Shown here one piece after another: positions 35,831-43,336 of a stretch of DNA of 64,000 bases. The stretch covers positions 310,001 through 374,000 of the forward strand of contig NZ_CP142016.1 in NCBI RefSeq assembly GCF_035666175.1, in the 5' to 3' direction. A program made the position numbers and the translations under genes. The notes under the pieces were generated by a model. The model searched no databases. It was not told the DNA's origin and saw only the letters and a program-made list of their open reading frames with translations. The DNA comes from Riemerella anatipestifer (lineage in GTDB: Bacteria; Bacteroidota; Bacteroidia; Flavobacteriales; Weeksellaceae). Position 1 is the first letter of the stretch. Every line of letters begins with the position of its first letter.

Positions 35831-36424
35831 TTATTTCCCCATTTCAGGGATTGCCTTAGCGCTAAAGTTTCCAGAATTGTTATACAAAACATATTCGGAG
35901 AAGTCGTCTTTGGCATTCATTCCTCCAGAAGCCACAAAGGTATTTCCGTCTTTATCAGTAATAAATACGGTGTCTTTGGTATACATTTTATTGTTCTTTT
36001 TGTCCCAATAGATAGACTGCATTACAAATGTTTGTCCCTCGTTATTGATGACTTTTACATTACCTTTAGCTTCGTAGAAATCCTTTTTTTGTATTATTTT
36101 GGCATAGTTTGCCCATAGTTTACCAGGTACTTTAGGCTTCTTTTTATCATAGAACTCTAGATAAAGCCCTTTCTTAATTTCCACATAAGGCGTGTCTATA
36201 AACTCGTACTCTTCTAAAAGAGGGGCTTTAAACCTAATTTTTACCGCTCCAGAATCTCTTTGCACAATATCTGCGTTATAGATAATCCTAGAGGCAAAGT
36301 TGGTCGGTTTGTTCTGATTGTACTTGGTAAGGTCTTCCTCGCAAGAGGTTGAAACAAAAAATATAGCCCCCATAGATAGGGTAGCTATACTTTTAGTTAA
36401 TATTTTAGCTATTGTTTGTTTCAT
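35831..36424 (-). CDS. lptC: LPS export protein LptC
   Basis: A 197-aa LPS-transport component that bridges the inner-membrane LptBFG complex and the periplasmic LptA chain. It has an N-terminal signal/anchor with a possible lipidated Cys (GAIFFVSTSC), then the LptC beta-jellyroll: NPTNFASRIIYNADIV-like start, EYEFIDTPYVEIKKGLYLEF, and repeated strands (ITDKDGNTFVASGGMNAKDD). It lies 18 bases downstream of an outer-membrane protein gene, in the same direction, so they are probably one transcript. Confidence 0.82.
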   Translation of the reverse strand: MKQTIAKILTKSIATLSMGAIFFVSTSCEEDLTKYNQNKPTNFASRIIYNADIVQRDSGAVKIRFKAPLLEEYEFIDTPYVEIKKGLYLEFYDKKKPKVPGKLWANYAKIIQKKDFYEAKGNVKVINNEGQTFVMQSIYWDKKNNKMYTKDTVFITDKDGNTFVASGGMNAKDDFSEYVLYNNSGNFSAKAIPEMGK

Positions 36425-36442
36425 TGATAGCCAACTCCAATA

Positions 36443-37714
36443 TTAGTCGTACTGGCGTTTGTTAAACCATTTATCGGCAAAATTAAGCCCTATTTTGAAG
36501 TTGATAAATCTTTCAGAGATAAGATTATTACTCAAAGCCCCTCTCTTACCTAAATCAATTCCTAAATCAATTCCATTCATTCTCATTACATTAGAATTTT
36601 GGAACGGAAATGTTCCTCCAAGGCTGATACCATACTCGTTGATATTGGTATTATTGATGTTAAGATTGCCTTTTTCATAATAAGCCCCATAACGATAGAT
36701 AACTCTAGAAAAATAGTTTCTAAAATCGTTATGGTTCGGTAGATACCATCCTCCTACCGCTACACGGTAAGCATCTTTAAATGTAGCAGGAGCTCCCGAA
36801 AACTTTACTGCTCCACCTTTGGTATAATCCATTTGAGCTGAAATAAACCACTTAGCATCATGCCCTAGACCAAGCCCTAATGAGGCTCTTTGTGGGATAA
36901 TATTATTCTCTTTATAAGAGTCTTTAGAAATCACCGTTTCGTCTACCTTTTCCTTACCATAGTAGTAATAAGTACTATTGAGGTAAGAGGCATCTATTGT
37001 CCCCATATTTCCAAAGGTGTAGGTAGCCCCTATCGTCATTTTTTTATCTTTAGGTAATTTCTTTTGATATACAGAACCTAAAGTAAAGTTCCAACTTTTT
37101 ATCTTTCTAGAAGTTTCAAAACCGTTGATGAGTTCCGCTCCAGAAATAGCTACTTCTTCTCTATCCATAATCTTCCCAAAGTAGAAATTACTTCTTAAAC
37201 CTAAAGAGAAAGACGGCGTAATCTGATAACCTATAGCAGACTGAATAGTGTTGAGTGTACCTTCTCCTGCAAAAGAATTAGCCTGTGTTACACTTCCGTT
37301 CACTGTGGTTTGAGAAAGAATATCATAACGCTTAGAACTATAAGGCTGATAACCTAAACCAAACTTAACCTTCTCCGAAAGTGGAAATGCTATAGAGATG
37401 TTAGATAAATAAGAAGAATGCTTAGTAACATCTAGATTGTTATAGTTAGACTTAAGGTACTGGTTATCATTATTCACCTGTACTTTAAAAGCCGTTAAAC
37501 CAAAATTAGTATTTGCGGCTGGGTTGCTAAAGTTAAAACTATTATTAAAGTCCCAAACATAAGCCGTAGAAATCCCTGCCATAGCACTTATTTCCGCAGT
37601 ATTATCATATTTAGTATCTCCTATCCCAAAGGCAGCATAGGGCGAATTACCTATATTCTGTGCAGACAATAATCCTGCAAAAATGATGAACGATGCGTTA
37701 ATGATTTTCTTCAT
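36443..37714 (-). CDS. Outer-membrane beta-barrel protein (uncharacterised)
   Basis: A 423-aa protein with a signal peptide (IINASFIIFAGLLSAQ). The mature part opens with NIGNSPYAAFGIGDTKYDNT, a start common in Bacteroidota FadL/PorV-like barrels, followed by long alternating strands (ALGYQ-, NFYFGKIMDRE-type) and a C-terminal aromatic strand (FINFKIGLNFADKWF). It probably forms an outer-membrane channel or a surface-export accessory. It is paired with lptC, which suggests an envelope-assembly role, but no function is known to me. Confidence 0.7.
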   Translation of the reverse strand: MKKIINASFIIFAGLLSAQNIGNSPYAAFGIGDTKYDNTAEISAMAGISTAYVWDFNNSFNFSNPAANTNFGLTAFKVQVNNDNQYLKSNYNNLDVTKHSSYLSNISIAFPLSEKVKFGLGYQPYSSKRYDILSQTTVNGSVTQANSFAGEGTLNTIQSAIGYQITPSFSLGLRSNFYFGKIMDREEVAISGAELINGFETSRKIKSWNFTLGSVYQKKLPKDKKMTIGATYTFGNMGTIDASYLNSTYYYYGKEKVDETVISKDSYKENNIIPQRASLGLGLGHDAKWFISAQMDYTKGGAVKFSGAPATFKDAYRVAVGGWYLPNHNDFRNYFSRVIYRYGAYYEKGNLNINNTNINEYGISLGGTFPFQNSNVMRMNGIDLGIDLGKRGALSNNLISERFINFKIGLNFADKWFNKRQYD

Positions 37715-37821
37715 TATCTATATAAATATCTTAATCAGAACGCAAATATCCTAATTATAAATGAAATGAGAAAATTTAAAAGGCGTTAAAGTTTGTTAAG
37801 GCGTTACAGAACCTAAAAAAA

Positions 37822-37851
37822 TTGGAAAATAGAGAGATTTTAGTATCTTTG
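37822..37851 (+). promoter_or_regulatory. holB promoter with both -33 and -7 boxes
   Basis: TTG at 37822-37824, a 19-base spacer and TATCTTTG at 37844-37851 match the Bacteroidota consensus (TTTG-N19-TAnnTTTG). The ATG follows 4 bases later, so the mRNA would be nearly leaderless. Confidence 0.6.
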
Positions 37852-37855
37852 GAAC

Positions 37856-38977
37856 ATGAATTGGGAAGCGGTTATTGGTCAAAATAAAATTAAGCAAACT
37901 CTACTAGAAAGCATTGATAATAATAGAGTAAGCCATGCTCAATTATTTTTGGGAGAAAATGGCTACGGGACTTTAGCTCTAGCTCTAGCCTACGCCCAAG
38001 AAATCTTAAAAAGAGAAAATGAAAAAGCCGCTACCAAAGTGGAGCATCTTAATCATTTAGATGTTCATTTTAGTTTTCCTGTGTTTAGAGATGATAAAGG
38101 GAAATCTGTAAGTAGTTTTTTCTTTGACACTTGGCGAGAGATGATGCTTAAAAACCCTTACTCCGAGCATCACGACTGGGTAAACCAACTAAATGCTGAA
38201 AACAAACAACTCTATATTTCTGTAGATGAAATTCTAGATAAAAGCGAAAAGTTTAGCCTTAAAAGTTTTGAAGGTGGCACCAAAATACTCATCATTTGGA
38301 ACGCTGATAAAATGCGTGAAGACGCGGCAAACAAATTCCTTAAATTTCTAGAAGAACCGACTGAAAAAACCATTATTATCCTTACAGCCAACTCTTCGGA
38401 GGTGATGCTCCAAACGATACTTTCTCGTTGCCAAATCATTCAGGTTCCTAGGATTGAAGAACAAGATTTAGAGGAAAGCATTAGACTCCTTACCTCTGAC
38501 GAAGATAAAATTAAAGAAGTCTTACACCAAGCTCAAGGCAACTATAATACAGCCTTAAAACTCATTACCGCAGAAAATTCTGACGAGGAGTATGAAAACT
38601 ATTTTATACAATGGGTAAGATTAGCCTTCCAAGCGAAGAAAAATCCTAAAGTATTAAAAGACCTCATTATTTGGGCTAAAAACATTTCCGAATGGAACAG
38701 AGAGAAACAAAAAAACTTCTTAGAATACTGTGCCGAAATGTTTCGCTTGGCAATGTTACAGAATTATGGTGTTCAAAATTTAGTTTATAAAAGACTAATG
38801 AAAAACAATTTTAATTGGGAAGCTTTTTCTAACTTTATCCACGGTGCAAATATAGAAGATATCCTTTCTGAGATTTCTGATGCGGACTATCACCTTAGCA
38901 GAAATGCCAACGCTAAAATTCTATGGACGGATATGGGAATTAAACTAACAAGGTACATTCATAAAAGTAGTTCTTAA
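37856..38977 (+). CDS. holB: DNA polymerase III subunit delta'
   Basis: A clamp-loader subunit of 373 aa. The AAA+ fold starts NWEAVIGQNKIKQTLLESI and SHAQLFLGENGYGTLALALA. The P-loop is degenerate (no GKT), as usual for delta', which does not hydrolyse ATP. ILIIWNADKMREDAANKFLK, FLEEPTEKTIIILTANSSEV and LSRCQIIQVPRI correspond to the SRC and sensor regions. The C-terminal helical collar is normal. The four-Cys zinc module found in E. coli delta' is not evident. It is followed by a terminator shared with purN. Confidence 0.9.
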   Translation: MNWEAVIGQNKIKQTLLESIDNNRVSHAQLFLGENGYGTLALALAYAQEILKRENEKAATKVEHLNHLDVHFSFPVFRDDKGKSVSSFFFDTWREMMLKNPYSEHHDWVNQLNAENKQLYISVDEILDKSEKFSLKSFEGGTKILIIWNADKMREDAANKFLKFLEEPTEKTIIILTANSSEVMLQTILSRCQIIQVPRIEEQDLEESIRLLTSDEDKIKEVLHQAQGNYNTALKLITAENSDEEYENYFIQWVRLAFQAKKNPKVLKDLIIWAKNISEWNREKQKNFLEYCAEMFRLAMLQNYGVQNLVYKRLMKNNFNWEAFSNFIHGANIEDILSEISDADYHLSRNANAKILWTDMGIKLTRYIHKSSS

Positions 38978-38984
38978 AAACTAA

Positions 38985-39010
38985 AAAAAGGCGTTTTGTA
39001 ACGCCTTTTT
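38985..39010. terminator. Bidirectional terminator between holB and purN
   Basis: Stem AAAAAGGCGTT / AACGCCTTTTT with a 4-base loop. Confidence 0.85.
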
Positions 39011-39012
39011 CA

Positions 39013-39573
39013 TTATTTCAATAACATCTCTACTGCTTTTGGTAGGATTTTATATTCTATCTCATGTACTTTAGCAACGATACTTTCTGCCGTGTCATTA
39101 GGAGTTATTTCAACTTTATCTTGTAAGATAATGTCTCCTTCGTCTATTCCAGAGGTTACAAAATGTACCGTAGCACCCGTTTCCTTCTCTCCTGCTTCTA
39201 ATACAGCTTTATGAACATTCATTCCCCACATACCTTTACCTCCGAATTTTGGTAATAATGAGGGGTGTAAATTAACCATTTTACCTTGATAATCTTCGGT
39301 TAATGGCGATTTTATGATAGACAGAAAACCCGCTAGAACAATTAAATCAACATCATCAGAAAGTCGCTCTTTTAATTCAGAAGAAAAGTTTTGCCCTCTT
39401 TTAATCAGTAAAGTTTCTATTCCGTATTTACGAGCTCGTTCTAAACCATAGCAATCTCTATCTGCAACCACCATACTTATTTGAGCATTGCTAATCTCTT
39501 CATTTTCTATTGCTTCTATAAGTCTTTGGAGGTTACTCCCCGAACCAGAAACTAGAACTACAATATTTTTCAT
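39013..39573 (-). CDS. purN: Phosphoribosylglycinamide formyltransferase
   Basis: The third step of de novo purine synthesis: transfers a formyl group from 10-formyl-THF to GAR. It has 186 aa, with IVVLVSGSGSNLQRLIEAI at the N-terminus (phosphate loop), the catalytic Asn/His region MVNLHPSLLPKFGGKGMWG and the Asp-containing loop HFVTSGIDEGDIILQ. It begins 12 bases after purM, so the two consecutive-pathway genes are co-transcribed. Confidence 0.95.
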   Translation of the reverse strand: MKNIVVLVSGSGSNLQRLIEAIENEEISNAQISMVVADRDCYGLERARKYGIETLLIKRGQNFSSELKERLSDDVDLIVLAGFLSIIKSPLTEDYQGKMVNLHPSLLPKFGGKGMWGMNVHKAVLEAGEKETGATVHFVTSGIDEGDIILQDKVEITPNDTAESIVAKVHEIEYKILPKAVEMLLK

Positions 39574-39585
39574 ATTAAAAAATAA

Positions 39586-40575
39586 TTAGTGTAGTACAAT
39601 TTTCTCTGAGTGTTCCTCTATAACTCCTATCTCATAAGCATCTTCAACAAGGGATAATACCTTATCTTTATCCGCTGAATCTACCACAACTATCATACCC
39701 ACTCCCATATTGAATGTGCCGAACATTTCCATTCTTTCCACACCACCTCTTTTCTCTAATTCTAGCATAATTTCAGGGATTTTTATTCTTGAGGTATCTA
39801 TTTTAGCACATAATCCATCAGGGATAATTCTAGGAACATTCTCTATAAGTCCGCCACCTGTAATGTGTGCAATTCCTTTTAAATCTACCTCTTTCATTAG
39901 TTTATGAATAGGCTGATAGTATAACCTTGTAGGTTCTAAAAGAGTCTTATAAATAGGCTCTCCATTGAACTCTTCATAAAAATCAGGGAAGACTTTTCTC
40001 ACTAAAGAAAAACCGTTAGAATGGAAACCAGAACTTGGAAAAGCAATAATGGTCTGACCTTTTTCAATTTTAGAACCATCTATAATTTGGTCTTTCTCTA
40101 CAACTCCTACACAAAAACCTGCTACATCATAATCGCCTACTTGGTACATACCGGGCATTTCCGCAGTTTCACCACCAATCAAAGCACAATTGTTATCCTT
40201 ACAAGCCTTTACCATTCCTAAAACTATTTCTGCGGCTACATCTGCATCTAACTTTCCGCAAGCCAAATAGTCTAAAAAGAACAAAGGCTGAGCGCCATGA
40301 CACAAAATATCATTGGCACACATCGCAAAACAATCTATCCCTATAGATGAATACTGTTTGGTATCTAAAGCGATTTTTAGTTTTGTTCCTACCCCATCTG
40401 TACCACTTACTAAAACAGGATTTTTATAGTTAGAAATTTCATAAAATGCACCAAAACTCCCTAAATTATTAAGTACATTTTTGTTGTGAGTTTCAGCTAC
40501 GGCAGATTTTATTTTATCTACGGTTTTGTACCCTTCTTCCTTATCTACACCAGCAGATTTGTAAGTATTACTCAT
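39586..40575 (-). CDS. purM: Phosphoribosylformylglycinamidine cyclo-ligase
   Basis: Forms AIR from FGAM with ATP in purine synthesis. The protein is 329 aa from the ATG at 40575. A longer in-frame start at 40605 would overlap a TATATTTG -7 box (minus strand, 40610-40603), so the internal Met (MSNTYKSAGVDKEEGY) is preferred. Conserved elements: SGTDGVGTKLKIALD, CFAMCANDILCHGAQPLFFL, ALIGGETAEMPGMYQ and HITGGGLIENVPRI. It is in operon with purN. Confidence 0.94.
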   Translation of the reverse strand: MSNTYKSAGVDKEEGYKTVDKIKSAVAETHNKNVLNNLGSFGAFYEISNYKNPVLVSGTDGVGTKLKIALDTKQYSSIGIDCFAMCANDILCHGAQPLFFLDYLACGKLDADVAAEIVLGMVKACKDNNCALIGGETAEMPGMYQVGDYDVAGFCVGVVEKDQIIDGSKIEKGQTIIAFPSSGFHSNGFSLVRKVFPDFYEEFNGEPIYKTLLEPTRLYYQPIHKLMKEVDLKGIAHITGGGLIENVPRIIPDGLCAKIDTSRIKIPEIMLELEKRGGVERMEMFGTFNMGVGMIVVVDSADKDKVLSLVEDAYEIGVIEEHSEKIVLH

Positions 40576-40602
40576 TTTTAACTTTTTATTTTTATTAGTC
40601 CA

Positions 40603-40610
40603 CAAATATA
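40603..40610 (-). promoter_or_regulatory. purMN promoter -7 box
   Basis: TATATTTG on the minus strand, 27 bases before the preferred purM ATG (40575). It decides against the longer start at 40605. Confidence 0.5.
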
Positions 40611-40648
40611 ATGAAAAACGAGAAATTATTTAGTAATGCACCAAATAA

Positions 40649-40682
40649 AAAGGCTTGAAATGTATATCTATTTCAAGCCTTA
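40649..40682 (-). terminator. Terminator after fabH
   Basis: Stem AAGGCTTGAAAT / ATTTCAAGCCTT with an 8-base loop. On the minus strand it ends in a T-rich run. Confidence 0.8.
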
Positions 40683-40708
40683 ATTTTAATGTATTAAAGA
40701 GTATCTGA

Positions 40709-41731
40709 TTAGTACTCAAATAAGACACTTCCCCACGTAAACCCACTACCAAAAGCCGCAAGGCAAACCAAATCACCTCTTTTTATTCTTCCTTCTTCTA
40801 CAGCTTCGCAAAGAGCAATCGGAATAGAAGCAGCCGTTGTATTACCATATTTCTGTATATTGATAAACACCTTATCTTCAGGCAATTTAAGTAATTGCTG
40901 AACATACTGTGCAATTCTAATATTGGCTTGGTGTGGTATCAATATATCTAAATCTTCTACTTTTTTCCCTGCTTTATCCAATGCTTCCAAAATACTTTCG
41001 GGGAAACGAGTAACCGCGTGTTTAAATACAAAGTTACCATTCATATAAGGATATAACTCTTGCTTAGTGATGGCATCTGCATCGTTTATTAAACGGTCGC
41101 TCCAGCCATATTTAGTACCTGGGAATTTCACTGCTAATTCCTCTGCATATTTTCCTTCAGAATGCATATTAACCGCTAAAACATTTCCTGACTCTTCAGA
41201 GTTAGCAGCTGATAACACCATTGCCCCTGCCCCATCTCCAAAAATAACTGAAACTCCTCTACCTTCATCAGAAAAATCTAATCCAAAAGAGTGTATTTCT
41301 GCACCTACCACTAATATGTTTTTATAAACATTCGCTTTTATAAAAGCATCTGCTACACTCATAGCATAAACAAAACCAGAGCATTGGTTTCTAACATCTA
41401 AAGCTCCTATTGTATTGCAGCCTAACATTTCTTGCAAAAGCACTCCACAACCAGGGAAATAATAATCAGGCGATAGTGTAGCAAAGATAATATAATCTAT
41501 ATCCTTAGCCTCCAATCCTGCATTTTTAATTGCTTTTTCTGCAGCCTTAAAACCTAGATAAGCCGTAGTTTCTTCTGCATCACATCTATTTTTACGATGT
41601 CTTCTTTCTTTAATCCCCGTTCTCTCCGTTATCCACTCATCACTCGTGGTCATTAGTTTTGACAAATCATCATTAGTTACTACATTATCAGGAACATAAT
41701 AACCCAATCCTCTTATAACACTTCTTTGCAT
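40709..41731 (-). CDS. fabH: 3-oxoacyl-ACP synthase III
   Basis: Starts fatty acid synthesis by condensing acyl-CoA with malonyl-ACP. It has 340 aa with the N-terminal RGLGYYVPDNVVTNDDL and TSDEWITERTGIKERR. The active-site triad is visible: Cys in DVRNQCSGFVYAMS, His in LIPHQANIRI and Asn in KYGNTTAASIPIAL. In Bacteroidota FabH often prefers branched primers. It is monocistronic, with its own promoter and terminator. Confidence 0.94.
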   Translation of the reverse strand: MQRSVIRGLGYYVPDNVVTNDDLSKLMTTSDEWITERTGIKERRHRKNRCDAEETTAYLGFKAAEKAIKNAGLEAKDIDYIIFATLSPDYYFPGCGVLLQEMLGCNTIGALDVRNQCSGFVYAMSVADAFIKANVYKNILVVGAEIHSFGLDFSDEGRGVSVIFGDGAGAMVLSAANSEESGNVLAVNMHSEGKYAEELAVKFPGTKYGWSDRLINDADAITKQELYPYMNGNFVFKHAVTRFPESILEALDKAGKKVEDLDILIPHQANIRIAQYVQQLLKLPEDKVFINIQKYGNTTAASIPIALCEAVEEGRIKRGDLVCLAAFGSGFTWGSVLFEY

Positions 41732-41748
41732 AGTTCAATTTAAAGCGA

Positions 41749-41779
41749 CAAAAATAATACTTTTGAAAGTAACTCTCAA
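41749..41779 (-). promoter_or_regulatory. fabH promoter
   Basis: On the minus strand a TTG (41779-41777), a 20-base spacer and TATTTTTG (41756-41749), 17 bases before the ATG. Confidence 0.5.
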
Positions 41780-41862
41780 AATGTTTAATTATTTAGTCTA
41801 AATACTAAAATAGGTTATACTAAAGCGTTTAATGAAAATTTTTAGGTTTAGGTCTAAAATAT

Positions 41863-41870
41863 TAAATTTG
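41863..41870 (+). promoter_or_regulatory. pyrEF promoter -7 box
   Basis: TAAATTTG fits TAnnTTTG and lies 15 bases before the ATG at 41886. It is downstream of an alternative ATG at 41832, so it supports the shorter protein. Confidence 0.5.
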
Positions 41871-41885
41871 CAAAAACCTAATCTA

Positions 41886-43244
41886 ATGAATCTAAAAAAA
41901 GACTTTTTCCTAGAGTGCTATCAACTAGGAATTATTAACTTTGGAAAGTTTACACTAAAAAGTGGTATAGAAAGTCCATTTTATGTGGATTTAAGACCAT
42001 TAGCTTCCGACCCTAAAATTCTTAAAAAACTAGCTTCTTACCTCTTGAATCTTACAGATACACAAGATACAGAGTTGATCTGTGGCGTACCTTATGCTGC
42101 TCTACCTATGGCAACAGCAATGTCTTTAGAGAGTGAAATACCGCTCATAATTAAAAGAAAGGAAGCTAAAGCCTATGGTACTAAAAAACTGATAGAAGGA
42201 ATTTATAAAGAAGGGCAAAAATGCCTTTTAGTAGAAGATGTGATTACCAGCGGTAAATCTTTACTTGAAACTATCCCTGAAGTTGAAAAAGAAGGGATTA
42301 AAGTAACCGATATTGTAGTAGTGCTAGACAGAGAACAAGGTGGAAAAGAACTGTTAGAAAAGCAAGGCTACCGTGTGCATACACTATTTGGAATAAGAGA
42401 AGTATGCGAAATGCTTTACAAAGAAGACTTATTGTCGGCAGAGGAAATAACGCAAATAAATCAGTTTTTAGACGGAAATCCTATTCAGTTTCAGGAGAAA
42501 AAAAGAATTTCTTATGAGTCTAAAATAGCTCACGCTAAACAGCCTGTTGCCAAAAGATTATTAGAAATAGCCTTAGAAAAACAATCTAACCTTATAGCTT
42601 CTGCTGATGTTATTACAACTAAGGAACTACTAGACTTTGCTGACAAGGTAGGACCTAATATCGTCGCTTTAAAAACGCACATTGACATCATCACCGATTT
42701 TGATTTTGACAATACCATACTTCCGCTCAAAGATTTAGCACAAAAGCATAATTTCTTATTGATGGAAGACCGAAAATTTGCGGATATTGGTAATACTCAA
42801 GAGCTACAGTATTCTTATGGAGTGTATCGCATTTCGTCTTGGGCGAATTTAATTACTTCACAAGTGATTGGTGGAGCTTCTTCATTAGATTATTTCTTAA
42901 ATTCGGGTGTGATTGCCATTTTAGGAATGTCCTCCGAAGGTACACTTACAGATGCTAACTACCGTGAGAAAGCTATTAAAATTGCACAAACGCACCCTAA
43001 TGTTATAGGTGGCGTTTCTCAAGATGCTTTACCTGAAGAGATGCTTCTTTTCACACCAGGTATTAATCTTGAAGACAAAGGCGATTCTAAAGGACAGCAA
43101 TACAACACGCCTGAACACGCCTTTAAAAAACTCCATACCGATTTTATAATCGTAGGTAGAGGTATTTACAAATCTGATGATGCAGAACAAGCTTCTCTAA
43201 AGTATAAAATAGAGGGTTGGAAGGCTTATCAAGAATCGTTATAA
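41886..43244 (+). CDS. pyrEF: Bifunctional orotate phosphoribosyltransferase / OMP decarboxylase (UMP synthase)
   Basis: The two last steps of UMP synthesis in one chain, 452 aa from ATG 41886 (a longer start at 41832 is less likely because a promoter box lies between). Residues 1-~200 are OPRT: FTLKSGIESPFYVDLRPLAS, LIIKRKEAKAYGTKKLIEG and the PRPP loop CLLVEDVITSGKSLLETI. Residues ~215-452 are OMP decarboxylase: NIVALKTHIDIITDFD, and the catalytic DxKxxD as Asp295-Arg-Lys297-Phe-Ala-Asp300 in LLMEDRKFADIGNT, then VIGGVSQDALPEEM and FIIVGRGIYKSDDAEQA. The decarboxylase half resembles the eukaryotic UMPS type (DRKFADIGNT plus QQYNTPE) more than the short E. coli PyrF. Confidence 0.94.
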   Translation: MNLKKDFFLECYQLGIINFGKFTLKSGIESPFYVDLRPLASDPKILKKLASYLLNLTDTQDTELICGVPYAALPMATAMSLESEIPLIIKRKEAKAYGTKKLIEGIYKEGQKCLLVEDVITSGKSLLETIPEVEKEGIKVTDIVVVLDREQGGKELLEKQGYRVHTLFGIREVCEMLYKEDLLSAEEITQINQFLDGNPIQFQEKKRISYESKIAHAKQPVAKRLLEIALEKQSNLIASADVITTKELLDFADKVGPNIVALKTHIDIITDFDFDNTILPLKDLAQKHNFLLMEDRKFADIGNTQELQYSYGVYRISSWANLITSQVIGGASSLDYFLNSGVIAILGMSSEGTLTDANYREKAIKIAQTHPNVIGGVSQDALPEEMLLFTPGINLEDKGDSKGQQYNTPEHAFKKLHTDFIIVGRGIYKSDDAEQASLKYKIEGWKAYQESL

Positions 43245-43251
43245 TAATCGC

Positions 43252-43290
43252 AAAGAGCTATTATAGAAATATCTATGACAGCTCTTTTTT
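43252..43290 (+). terminator. Terminator after pyrEF
   Basis: Outer stem AAAGAGCT / AGCTCTTT with an inner hairpin ATAGA / TCTAT, followed by a T run. Confidence 0.75.
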
Positions 43291-43313
43291 TCTTTTTATA
43301 TCATCTAAAAATG

Positions 43314-43321
43314 TATCTTTG
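43314..43321 (+). promoter_or_regulatory. -7 box for the M1-like gene
   Basis: TATCTTTG, 15 bases upstream of the GTG start at 43337. Confidence 0.5.
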
Positions 43322-43336
43322 GCTACATTTTAAGTT

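Noticed and set aside
35816-36118. Plus-strand ORF opposite lptC
   Set aside because: It is the complement of a well-supported gene and has no domain or plausible composition.
41832-41885. Longer N-terminus for the UMP synthase
   Set aside because: A good -7 box (41863-41870) lies within it, and the OPRT homology starts at the internal Met.
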